From Streptomyces alboniger (GTDB lineage Bacteria > Actinomycetota > Actinomycetes > Streptomycetales > Streptomycetaceae), in the NCBI RefSeq assembly GCF_008704395.1, contig NZ_CP023695.1:806001-870000 (forward strand): 64,000 nt of DNA. The letters run 5' to 3'. The position numbers and the translations under genes were made by a program. The number at the start of each line of letters is the position of its first letter. Within the stretch, counting starts at the first letter, position 1. Shown in pieces: positions 48,439 through 59,440 of the stretch. The notes beneath the pieces were generated by a model that was not told the DNA's origin, ran no database searches, and worked only from the letters and a program-made list of their open reading frames with translations.

Positions 48439-50786
48439 GATGTGGGTGACCCTCCGTTCTCCCCCGGCTCCGGCCGGACGAGCACATGGGCGCCGCCCGG
48501 ACCGAGACGCACGTAGTTGGCGTCACCCCATTGGTAGGTCTCGCCGCTCAACTCGTCGCGCACCGGCACCGTCTCGTGCCGGTCGAGACCGAGGTGCGGC
48601 AGGTCCAGACGGACCGTGCCCTCCTGGGTGTGGTGGGGGTCGAGGTTGACGACCACCAGGACCAGGTCCTGGCCCTCGCGCTTGCTGTAGACGATGAGCG
48701 CGTCGTTGTCGGCGTGGTGGAAACGGAGGTTCCTGAGCTGGTGCAGGGCGCGGTGGCGTCGGCGGATCCCGTTGAGAGTGGTGATGAGCGGCGCGATGGT
48801 GCGGCCCTCCCGCTCGGCCGCCGCCCAGTCCCGCGGGCGCAGTTCGTACTTCTCCGAGTGCAGGTACTCCTCACTGCCCGGTCCGGCCGCGGTGTTCTCG
48901 CACAGTTCGAAGCCCGCGTAGACGCCCCAGCTCGGCGCGAGCGTGGCGGCCAGCACCGCCCGCGCCTCGAAGGCGGGGCGACCGCCGTCCTGGAGGTACC
49001 CGGACAGGATGTCGGGTGTGTTCACGAAGAAGTTCGGGCGTAGGAAGTGCACGGTCTCCCGAGACAACTCGGTGACGTACTCGGTCAGTTCGGGCTTGGT
49101 GTTCCGCCAGGTGAAATACGTGTAGGACTGCTGGAACCCGGCCTGCGCCAGCGCCCGCATGACGGCGGGGCGGGTGAAGGCCTCGGCGAGGAAGATGACG
49201 TCCGGGTCGGTGCCGTTGATCCGGGCGATCACCTCCTCCCAGAACACGACCGGCTTGGTGTGGGGATTGTCGACGCGGAAGATCCGTACGCCGTGCCCCA
49301 TCCAGAACCGCAGCAGCCGAACCGTCTCAGCGATCAGCCCCGGCAAGTCCCGGTCGAAGGCGAGCGGGTAGATGTCCTGGTACTTCTTCGGCGGGTTCTC
49401 CGCGTAGGCGATGGAGCCGTCCGCCCGGTGCCGGAACCACTCCGGGTGCTTGTCCACCCACGGATGATCCGGCGAACACTGCAACGCGAAGTCCAGCGCG
49501 ACTTCCAGACCCAGCTCCCCCGCACGCCGCACGAAGGCGTCGAAGTCCTCCAGGGCCCCCAAGTCCGCGTGTACGGCGTCGTGTCCGCCCTCCGGAGAGC
49601 CGATCGCCCACGGCACACCGACGTCCTGGGGGCCCGAGGAGAGCGAGTTGTTGGGGCCCTTGCGGAAGGTCGTGCCGATCGGGTGGATCGGCGGCAGGTA
49701 CACCACGTCGAAGCCCATCGCGGCGACCGCCGGCAGCCGCTCGGCAGCTGTGCGGAACGTCCCCGACACCGGCGGCTCCCCCTCCCGGACCACAGCCCCC
49801 TCCGAACGCGGGAAGAACTCGTACCAGGAACCGAACAGAGCCCGCCGCCGTTCCACCACGAGGGGCAACGCGCGCGAGCGGGTGACCCGTTCACGCAGCG
49901 GGTGCCGGGCGAGCACCGCGTCCACCTCCGGGGCGAGCGCTGCCGCGAGGCGGCCGTCAGGCGGCCGCAGTTCGTCGCGCAGCGCGTCCACGGCGGCCCG
50001 CAGCGTCCGGCGTCCGGGGCCGTCCGGCACTCCGTCGGCGGCACGCTCGTACAGCAGCGCCCCTTCTTCGAGCGTCACCTCGGTGTCGAGACCGGCCGGG
50101 ATCTTGACCTCGGCGGCGCGGCGCCAGCCGGTCACCGGGTCCGCCCACGCCTCGACGGCGTACGTCCAGCGGCCTTCCGCGTCCGGCGTCACCCGCGCAC
50201 CCCAGCGATCGCTGCCCGGGGCCAGTTCGCGCATGGGGGTCCAGGGGCCGGCCCGCCCGTCGGGGCCGAGCAGCACGACATTGGCGCCGACCGGCTCGTG
50301 TCCCTCGCCGAAGAGCGTGGCCGTGACCTGGAAGGTTTCGCCGGGGACGGCCTTCACCGGGCGGCGGCCGCAGTCGATCACGGGACGGACGTCGGAGACG
50401 GGCACGCCGAGAAGGACCGGGCCCGTGGGCGCCGATGAGGTCGTCGGGGCGGCCGGGCCCGACTGCGGAGCTCGGGTCATCGCTCTCTCCTCTGCCAGGC
50501 TCTGGCGCGCGGGGCGCGGACGGCGGCGGCGCACGACCGGGCGGACGCCGGACGCCTGCTGCTGACGGCGCGCCGGCCGCAGCCCCAGGTAGTGCTCGGC
50601 CGCCTCGGCGGCGAGCCGGGCCGTGCTCTCGCCCATCAGTACGCACAGCGTGTACGCGGTGTTCTCGAAGTGCATCCGCACGGCGCGGTCCGCGGGGTCG
50701 GCGAGCAACAAGCGCTCCCACGCCCGGTACTGGTCCAGATGCCGCGCGACCTCAGCCTTCGTAGGCAGCAGCAACACGCTGGTCAC
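48435..50786 (-). CDS. glgE: GlgE maltosyltransferase with an in-frame DUF5133 N-terminal extension
   Basis: One open frame of 783 codons. Residues 1-105 from GTG 50786 (GGAGAA 7 bp upstream) have [22 protein letters not shown] and [21 protein letters not shown] segments typical of the small DUF5133 proteins of Streptomyces, a separate family. No stop follows. The frame continues into GlgE, whose own start is probably ATG 50480 with a strong ribosome site, giving 681 residues, the normal size. GlgE catalytic residues are in RIFRVDNPH (Asp) and FLAEAFT (Glu). It adds maltose from maltose-1-phosphate to alpha-glucan. Both fused and separate products are possible. Confidence 0.85.
50485..50492 (-). 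promoter_or_regulatory. Internal ribosome-binding site for a separate GlgE start
   Basis: GAGGAGAG on the minus strand, with the GGAG core 6 bp before ATG 50480. It suggests GlgE is also translated on its own, apart from the DUF5133 extension. Confidence 0.75.
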
Positions 50787-50982
50787 CTTCTCGTTCTCCG
50801 GACGGTCACGCCCTCGACCCATGTCGGTCAAGCTTCCAACCCATGGTGCACGCGTGACCACGCAGCGTCCTGTTGGATCTTCAACGACCGGGTCTGACCT
50901 GCTCGTGTTGCACGAATGGAGCAGTGCTCCCACCCTGAGACTGACTCAGAAGCGATCAGTGTTCACGCTTCGTGCTCGGGGC

Positions 50983-50999
50983 TCGGCTCACAGAGCCGA
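50983..50999 (+). other. Hairpin in the leader of the GHKL-like gene
   Basis: TCGGCTC / GAGCCGA with a 3-base loop lies 35 bp before ATG 51035. The 248-bp divergent gap 50787-51034 also has a palindrome, GGAGCA-G-TGCTCC, at 50918-50930. On each strand there is a GTTG-N14 to 16-GGGT pair that weakly resembles SigB-type promoters. None is proven. Confidence 0.4.
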
Positions 51000-51034
51000 T
51001 GAAACCGGGGCTTCGCTGAGAGGAGCCAAGCGCG

Positions 51035-51640
51035 ATGAAGACTGCAATCCCCTGTTACTACCACCTCGAGGTGGAGATCAGCCCGGAGAGGATCGATCAG
51101 GTCAGGCGCATTCTGGCCGCACATCTCCGGCACTGGGGTCTGGGGATTCTCGTCGAGCCCGTGTGCCACTGCGCCGGTGTGCTGCTCCGGGCGGTCGAGG
51201 AACACGGAACGGACAAGAACGCCGTGGTCGAGATGTGGTGGAACGGACAGCACCTCATCACCGCCGTGTCGGACAACGAGCGGGACCTTCCGCACCCGCA
51301 CTACGGCCCGCAGGGCTACCTGGCGCAGATCGCCGCGATGAGCGACGGCTGGGGCAACTACCCGGCGACCAACGGCAAGATCATCTGGTTCTCGCACCGC
51401 GCCCGGTGTCCCGAACGCGCCCCGCTGGCGCCCCCTTCGCCCGCACCCGCACTGCGGGTGGCGCGCCCGCTGCCGCGGGAGGTGCCCGTCGCCGCGCTCG
51501 CGACTCCGGCGGAGGAGGAGCCGGTGGTCGTCGGAGCCGCCCCGGGTGCCCACACCCAGCGCGCCGAGGCATCTTGGCCCAGGATGGTGGAGCGATCCAC
51601 GGCGTCGTCCCCCGAGCCGCGCACGGCGACCACCATGTGA
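51035..51640 (+). CDS. GHKL/RsbW-like protein with eroded ATP site
   Basis: A 201-residue protein. Its fold looks like RsbW/SpoIIAB kinases: an N-terminal strand pair, then VEMWWNGQHLITAVSDNERDL (split at VSD) in the place of the D-box and GYLAQIAAMSDGWGNYPATNGKIIWFS (split at DGWG) where the glycine-rich box should be. The N-box asparagine and the GxGL loop are not present, so ATP binding is unlikely. The last 75 residues are Pro/Ala-rich. It is divergent from glgE and 131 bp upstream of glgX. It may be a regulator of the GlgE locus or a binding partner. Confidence 0.65.
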   Translation: MKTAIPCYYHLEVEISPERIDQVRRILAAHLRHWGLGILVEPVCHCAGVLLRAVEEHGTDKNAVVEMWWNGQHLITAVSDNERDLPHPHYGPQGYLAQIAAMSDGWGNYPATNGKIIWFSHRARCPERAPLAPPSPAPALRVARPLPREVPVAALATPAEEEPVVVGAAPGAHTQRAEASWPRMVERSTASSPEPRTATTM

Positions 51641-51771
51641 GCGCCCTGCTTCCTCGGCAGCGCCCGCGGCCGCGGCGACCCCGCTGGGGAAGCCGCGGCG
51701 CCGGCGTCCTCGGGCGTTCACCGGCGCCGCGGACAGACCGAGACCACGCTCACCCGTACGGAGGCAGCAGC

Positions 51772-53919
<2,148 letters not shown>

Positions 53920-54057
53920 GGCGCCCGGCCGAGTGGCGCGGCGCCCGTCCTCTTGCCCACACTGGAGGGCGGCAGGGCGCCGAGCCTCCCGCTGAGCCCG
54001 AAAGCACAGGTGCCAGACTGATCTTTCAGGGCGCCTCGATTCCAGGACGGGTTGCAC

Positions 54058-54927
54058 ATGCACCACGACAACAGGACGCCTCCGGGTCCGGACGCGACGA
54101 CGGCCCCGGGCGGGAACGGCCGGAGTACCAGGACCGGGTCGGTGCTGAGCGAGTCGGCGGTCGGCGCCCCCTGCTGGGTCAGCCTGACGGCACGCGACCT
54201 CTCCACCGCACAAAGGTTCTACGGAGCGGTGATGGGGTGGCAGTTCCGCCCGGCCAAGCTCGGCGAGCAGTTCTCCGTCGCCACGGCCCACGGCGACCCC
54301 GTGGCCGGGGTCGGCGCCATCGCCTCGTCCCTCCAGATCGCGGTGGCCTGGACGCCCTACTTCGCGGTGCTGAGCGCCGACGAGACGGTCAGCCGCGTGC
54401 GGGAGCGCGGCGGCACGACGGCGGTGGGCCCGATCCCCTTCCCCAACGGGCGCGCGGCCCTGCTCTCCGATCGCGACGGCGCCGTCTTCGGCATCTGGGA
54501 GGGCGAGATCCTCACCAGTTGGCGCAGCGAACTCCACTCGGCGCCCGCGTGGCTGCGGCTGCGCACGCGCGACGCCTTCGACGCCGCCATCTTCTACGGC
54601 GAGGTCCTCGACTGGGCGTGCGGGCGGCCCGAGTGCTGCGAGGTGCGCTACCAACAGGAAGAAGTGGTGGTCTACAGCGCGGGCCGCCCCACGGCCCGGC
54701 TGAGTTCGGGCGCCGTCGAGGCCGATCCGGACCCGGCGGTCCGCCCGCACTGGCAGGTCCACTTCACTGTCGCGGACGTCGAGGCGTGTGTGCGGGCCAC
54801 GGCCGAGAACGGCGGGCACGTGGTCGACCAGGACCTCTCGGCCCAGCCGCCGCTGGCCACGCTGCGGGACCCCGACGGCGCGCAGTTCAGGGTGGTCGCC
54901 GGGGACCCGGGGCAGCCGCCGGTCTGA
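54058..54927 (+). CDS. VOC-family protein with two glyoxalase-like domains
   Basis: About 289 residues, a paralogue of the VOC gene at 39419-40453. A disordered N-terminal tail of about 40 residues is followed by GAPCWVSLTARDLSTAQRFY and a second domain starting RLRTRDAFDAAIFYGEVLDW. Both have the FYG..(M/L)GW-type helix of the family. ATG 54058 has AGGACGGG upstream. It is 138 bp after glgX and convergent with the FAD oxidoreductase. The ligand is unknown. Confidence 0.85.
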   Translation: MHHDNRTPPGPDATTAPGGNGRSTRTGSVLSESAVGAPCWVSLTARDLSTAQRFYGAVMGWQFRPAKLGEQFSVATAHGDPVAGVGAIASSLQIAVAWTPYFAVLSADETVSRVRERGGTTAVGPIPFPNGRAALLSDRDGAVFGIWEGEILTSWRSELHSAPAWLRLRTRDAFDAAIFYGEVLDWACGRPECCEVRYQQEEVVVYSAGRPTARLSSGAVEADPDPAVRPHWQVHFTVADVEACVRATAENGGHVVDQDLSAQPPLATLRDPDGAQFRVVAGDPGQPPV

Positions 54928-54953
54928 TTGACCCGGGCAGCCGCGGGCCTGCT

Positions 54954-56585
54954 TCAGGGCCGCCCCGGCTCCCTGCCGTTGCGGTCGCGGCGGCCCAGCG
55001 CGCGCTGGGCCGCGAAGAAGACGCCCGCCCCGTAGCGGGCGCGCAGGGCGGCCCGCGCGGCGTTGGCGCCCGGGGCGCCGTGCACCCCGCCGCCCGGATG
55101 CGCCGAGGCGGACGCGAGATAGAGACCGGGCACCGGGGTCTCCGGTCGGCCGGCCCCGGGGAACGGCCGGAACACGAGCTGCTGGTGCAGGCTGGTCGTA
55201 CCGGAGTTGATGGCCCCGCCCCGCAGATTCGCGTTCAGCGCTTCCAGGGTGGGCGGTGCCAGGACGCGCCGGGCGATGATCCGCTCGCGGAAGCCGGGCG
55301 CGAGCCGTTCGATCCGCGCCTCCACGCGGTCGGCCATCGCCTCGCTCTCCCGCTCGTCCCACCTGCCCGTCAGAGAGTCCGCCCCCGCGTCGCCCTTGAT
55401 GTGCTGCGGAGTGTGCGTGTAGGCCCAGGCCGACTCGGTCCCGGCCGGTGAGCGGGTGGCGTCGGCCGTGGTCATCTGCCCGACGAGGGCGAACGGCCGG
55501 TCCGGCACGAGGCCCCGCGCGATCTGGGCGGCGAACCGCGTCAACTCGTCCACGCCCTCGGCCACATGGACCGTCCCGGCCCGCCGGGCGTCCTGTGCCG
55601 TCCAGGGGATGGGCCGGGACAGCGCCCAGTCGACCTTGAACGTGGCGAAGTCCCACTGGAAGCGCCGCAGGTCCCCGAGGAGGCGCGGCGGCAGATGAGC
55701 GGCGTCGACCAGCTGCCCGTACAGGGCGGGAGCGGCCACGTCGGCCAGTACCGCCCGGCGTGCCACGACCCCCTCCCCCGCCGCGGTGCGCACCCCGACC
55801 GCGCGCCCGCCCCGCACCACCACTTCCGTGACGCGCTCGCCGCAGTGCACGCTCCCTCCGCGGCGTTCGAGCCTGCGGACGAGAGCGGCCGTCAGCGCGC
55901 CCGCTCCGCCCACCGGCACGGGGAAGCCGTGGGTCTGTCCCAGCATGGACATCAGCCAGCCGAAGCCGCCGCTCCCCGCTGCCTCGGGCGCCAGATCCGC
56001 GTGCAGGGCGTTGCCCGCGAGCAGCAGCCGCCCGCCCTCGCCCTCGAACTCCTCCTCGCCCAGCCGGCGCACCGGGAGCAGGAGCGAGCGGGCCAGCCGC
56101 AGACCGCCGCCCGCCCGGACCCGCGCGGCCAGGCCCAGGGCGGGGCGCACCGGCGGGAACGGCGTGAACAGCGCCTGCATCAGCGGCTCCCGCAGGCGCT
56201 CCCACATGTCGTACAGGCGGTCCCAGCCGCGGCCGTCACCCGGGGCGAACGCGTCCAGCGACGCGCGGGTCAGGGCGCGGTCACGGTCCAGCACGGCGCA
56301 GCGTCCGTCGGCCAGCGGATGTGCCAGGACGTGCCCGGCGTGCGACCACCGCAGGCCTTCGCGTTCCAGGTGCATGGCGCCGAGGACCGGCGAGGCGGCC
56401 GCCAGCGGGTAGAAGGCGCTGAACATGTCGCTGACGTAGTGCGGGTGTACGCCATGGTCACTGCGTACGGCGCCGCCGGGCTCCTCCTGGGCCTCCAGGA
56501 CCACGACGCTCCAGCCCGCGTCGGCCAGTACGTTCGCCGCCACGAGGCCGTTGGGCCCCGCGCCGATCACCACCGCGTCCGGCAT
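54954..56585 (-). CDS. FAD-dependent oxidoreductase, phytoene-desaturase-like
   Basis: A 543-residue flavoprotein. The FAD-binding motif is GAGPNGLVAANVLADAGWSV (split at NVL). The C-terminal block has PVPGLYLASASAHPGGGVHGAPGANAARAA split at the glycine turn, typical of phytoene desaturase and retinol-isomerase-like proteins. It may dehydrogenate a carotenoid or other polyene or reduce a double bond. No carotenoid genes are near. It is followed upstream by an SRPBCC gene 12 bp away, so the two are probably co-transcribed. Confidence 0.85.
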   Translation of the reverse strand: MPDAVVIGAGPNGLVAANVLADAGWSVVVLEAQEEPGGAVRSDHGVHPHYVSDMFSAFYPLAAASPVLGAMHLEREGLRWSHAGHVLAHPLADGRCAVLDRDRALTRASLDAFAPGDGRGWDRLYDMWERLREPLMQALFTPFPPVRPALGLAARVRAGGGLRLARSLLLPVRRLGEEEFEGEGGRLLLAGNALHADLAPEAAGSGGFGWLMSMLGQTHGFPVPVGGAGALTAALVRRLERRGGSVHCGERVTEVVVRGGRAVGVRTAAGEGVVARRAVLADVAAPALYGQLVDAAHLPPRLLGDLRRFQWDFATFKVDWALSRPIPWTAQDARRAGTVHVAEGVDELTRFAAQIARGLVPDRPFALVGQMTTADATRSPAGTESAWAYTHTPQHIKGDAGADSLTGRWDERESEAMADRVEARIERLAPGFRERIIARRVLAPPTLEALNANLRGGAINSGTTSLHQQLVFRPFPGAGRPETPVPGLYLASASAHPGGGVHGAPGANAARAALRARYGAGVFFAAQRALGRRDRNGREPGRP

Positions 56586-56597
56586 GTCCGCTCTCCT

Positions 56598-57050
56598 TCA
56601 GCTCGCGTGAGCCGGGGCGCCGTCGCCTTCGACGAGCCGCGCCAGGCGGCTCAGCATGCTGCGGTGCCGGACCTGGATGAGGGCGTCGACCACGGCGTTG
56701 TGCAGCACCCCGCCGGGGCCCTGGAGCGGATGCTCGTCGACGATCACCAGCGTGTGCGCGCCCCACTGCCGCACCTCGATGGCGATACGGGCGGTGCCGA
56801 GCGCCCCGCTGTACGCCTCCAGCTCAAGCCGGTCCGGCTTGTCGAGGTGGCGCACCACGGTGTGTCCCGTGACCTTCCGGGGGCCGAGCTTGACGGTGTA
56901 CTCGATCCGCGAGCCGACCGCCGGCCACCGCGTGTCGAGCGGTCGGGAATCGTGCGTCCCGACCACCCAGTCGGCGTACCGGTGCCCGTCTTCCAGCACC
57001 TCCCACACCTGGGAGGGCGGCCTCTTGACCAACTGGTGGCGTACGGCCAC
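56598..57050 (-). CDS. SRPBCC-family protein
   Basis: A 150-residue protein with the START-like fold. KRPPSQVWEVLEDGHRYADWV is the first helix-strand segment, split at LED, and GPRKVTGHTVVRHLDKPDRLELE the central strands. Such proteins bind hydrophobic small molecules or act as cyclases. GTG 57050 follows GGAGG by 8 bp. It is likely co-transcribed with the FAD oxidoreductase and may bind its substrate. A longer frame to 57413 has no support. Confidence 0.82.
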   Translation of the reverse strand: MAVRHQLVKRPPSQVWEVLEDGHRYADWVVGTHDSRPLDTRWPAVGSRIEYTVKLGPRKVTGHTVVRHLDKPDRLELEAYSGALGTARIAIEVRQWGAHTLVIVDEHPLQGPGGVLHNAVVDALIQVRHRSMLSRLARLVEGDGAPAHAS

Positions 57051-57169
57051 GTCCTGCCTCCTCGTCCCGTGCCGACCCCTTGCGGCCGGCGCTCTTGCGT
57101 ATCCGGACACTCCTTGTGCATCAGCCCACAGCACTCTCGTGCGGCCCGCCACATGTGCGGCCCCGGGTC

Positions 57170-58345
57170 CTACGCTTCCGCGCTGTCGGTCTGCGGGTCC
57201 CCCGCGAGGGTCGTGAGGTCGCTCAGAAGGCGTTGCGTGTCGGCGGTCAGGCCGCCGAGGGCGGGGGTGACCCGGTAGCGGCTGTCCGTCAGCAGGTGGG
57301 TCAGCCGCTGGTGGGCCTCCTGCGCCGTGCGCAGCGCGCTGTGGCGGTCCTGCGCCGTCTCCGGGCGGTCCCGCCGCTCGGACCCGGGAGCGTCGCTCAC
57401 GTCGAGGGCGCACACGTCCCCTGCCGCCCGCAGCAGCTCGGCGAGGATGTCCGACGCGCCTTCCGGCAGGTCGGCGAGGTTCGGGCGGTCCTCGCCGGTC
57501 TCGGCGAGAGTGCGCACGGTCGTCCTGATGTGTTCCGTGATCCTGTCCCAGGCGAAGTCCCAGTCGGACGCGGGGGCGCGGGAGACGGACCGGCGCAGTT
57601 TGCGGGCAGGGTTGAAGCGGTGGCTCTCGTACGACCAGCGCCGCGCGGTGCGCAGATCCGTCACGAGGTCGGTCAGCCGCTGTGCCCTGTCGTACCAGCC
57701 CTGGGCCTTCTTCGTGTCGAACGGCTCCTCCTGGATCCCGTCCGCGACCGCGTGCAGCAGGTCACCGCTCTCCTGGGGCAGCCGGCTCCGCAGGTGCAGG
57801 ACGTCACGCTCGTGTACCGGCGGCAGGATCAGGGCGTTCACCGCGATGCCGATCACGGCGCCGACCGCGGTCTCGAAGAGGCGGTGCAGGATGTCGTAGC
57901 CCGAGTACGTGCCGTACGCGAGGACGAACAGTGCCGCCGTCGGGGCGTACATCCCCTGGGTGCCGAAGCGGGCGTAGGTGCTCAGGAGCACGGTGACGGG
58001 CAGGACGAGCGCCATCGCGGCCAGCGTGTTGTTCCCCGTGAGGACGGCAGCGCCCGCGGCCAGCAGCGTGCCGACCATGACGACCGCGATCTGCTGCATC
58101 GCCGAGCGCAGCGAGCGGTAGACGGTGCTCTGCACGAGGAACAGTGCCGTCCAGGGGGCGAGGAGGGCCATCGGCGCGCTCCACCACCACCCGGCCACCG
58201 CCCAGGCGAGCACTCCGGCGCCCGCCGCCTTGAGCGACTGGACGGTCGTGTCGCGTTCCGGCCCCGGGGTCCTGACCGCCCTGCGCGCGGATTGCCACAG
58301 GGCCGAGACCTCCCGGGTCAGCGCGTTCCACCGAATACTGGTCAC
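57170..58345 (-). CDS. FUSC-family membrane protein
   Basis: About 391 residues. A membrane domain of about six segments (about 40-180) with QSTVYRSLRSAMQQIAVVMVG and the following RFGTQGMYAPTAALFVLAYG (each shortened here) typical of FUSC/aromatic acid exporter-like proteins. A cytoplasmic helical C-terminal half follows. It probably exports aromatic acids or other organic anions, or is a structural membrane protein. GTG 58345 has GGAAGG upstream and a 38-bp gap to the SDR gene. Confidence 0.8.
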   Translation of the reverse strand: MTSIRWNALTREVSALWQSARRAVRTPGPERDTTVQSLKAAGAGVLAWAVAGWWWSAPMALLAPWTALFLVQSTVYRSLRSAMQQIAVVMVGTLLAAGAAVLTGNNTLAAMALVLPVTVLLSTYARFGTQGMYAPTAALFVLAYGTYSGYDILHRLFETAVGAVIGIAVNALILPPVHERDVLHLRSRLPQESGDLLHAVADGIQEEPFDTKKAQGWYDRAQRLTDLVTDLRTARRWSYESHRFNPARKLRRSVSRAPASDWDFAWDRITEHIRTTVRTLAETGEDRPNLADLPEGASDILAELLRAAGDVCALDVSDAPGSERRDRPETAQDRHSALRTAQEAHQRLTHLLTDSRYRVTPALGGLTADTQRLLSDLTTLAGDPQTDSAEA

Positions 58346-58382
58346 CTCTTTCCTTCCGTATGCCGCGTCCGGGCGGGCCGCC

Positions 58383-59279
58383 TCAGGGCAGCGGGGTGCC
58401 ACCGGTGGCGTTCATGATCTCGGCGGTGATGAAGCTCGCGTGCTCGGACGCGAGGAAGACGTAGGCGGGTGCCATCTCGGCGGGTTGCGCGGGCCGTCCG
58501 ATCGGCGCCTGCTTGCCGAACTCCTTGGTGTCCGGCAGCGTCGCGGGGATCAGCGGCGTCCACACCGGGCCCGGGGCCACCGCGTTGACGCGGATGCCGT
58601 CGTCGACCAGCATCTGCGCGAGTCCCTGGGTGAAGGTGACGATCGCGCCCTTGGTCATGGCGTAGTCGAGGAGGTGCGGGCTCGGCTTGTAGGCCTGCAC
58701 GGACGTGGTGTTGATGATCGATCCGCCGCGCGGGATGTGGGGCACGGCCATCTTGCAGAGCCAGAACATCCCGTACAGGTTCGTCCGTACGACCTGGTCG
58801 AACTGTTCGGTGGAGATGTCACCGATGCCTTCGGGCTGGGACATCTGGTAGGCCGCGTTGTTGACCAGGATGTCGATCCGTCCGAACTCCGTCACCGCGC
58901 GCTCCACGAGTCTGCGGCACTGCTCCTCCTCGCGGATGTCGCACGGCACGGCGAACACCTGCCGCCCGGCGTCCTCGACGAGCCGCGCCGTCTCCCGGGC
59001 GTCGCCCGCCTCCGAGGGGAGATGGGTGAAGACGATGTCCGCGCCCTCGCGTGCGAAGGCGAGGGCGACCGCCCGGCCGATGCCTGAGTCGCCGCCGGTC
59101 AGCAGCACCTTGCGGTCCTTCAGCAGGCCGCTGCCCCGGTACGACTCCTCGCCGTGGTCGGGCGGCGGGTCCATGGCGCCGGTCCAGCCGGGCGGCTCCT
59201 GGTCCTGCTGCGGGAACTCGGGCCGGGGATGACGTGTGGTCGGGTCCTGCCGGCCTTCTGCACCGGGGGTGTCGTTCAT
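58383..59279 (-). CDS. Short-chain dehydrogenase/reductase (general stress type)
   Basis: A 298-residue SDR. The NAD(P) motif is TGGDSGIGRAV, the NNAA strand is ILVNNAAYQ, and the catalytic YxxxK lies in YAMTKG, with a Ser in the TSVQ segment. The N-terminal 40 residues with FPQQDQEPPGW and a DHGEESYRGSG segment match the YhdF/YdaD-type stress SDRs. It probably reduces aldehydes or ketones made under stress. ATG 59279 has AGGAAGG upstream. Confidence 0.9.
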   Translation of the reverse strand: MNDTPGAEGRQDPTTRHPRPEFPQQDQEPPGWTGAMDPPPDHGEESYRGSGLLKDRKVLLTGGDSGIGRAVALAFAREGADIVFTHLPSEAGDARETARLVEDAGRQVFAVPCDIREEEQCRRLVERAVTEFGRIDILVNNAAYQMSQPEGIGDISTEQFDQVVRTNLYGMFWLCKMAVPHIPRGGSIINTTSVQAYKPSPHLLDYAMTKGAIVTFTQGLAQMLVDDGIRVNAVAPGPVWTPLIPATLPDTKEFGKQAPIGRPAQPAEMAPAYVFLASEHASFITAEIMNATGGTPLP

Positions 59280-59440
59280 CTGTCTGCGCCTTCCTGTTCG
59301 TCCCTTCCCACCCTCCGCCGCGGGGGCGGCTCCCACCACTTGGGAGGTGGCGGGGCCGCGTGCCGGCCGACTGGTGCCGCCGCCCGCGCGGGGGTCCGTC
59401 GGGTGCCCGGGCGGGCCAGCGTGAAACAGGGAGGTGCAGG

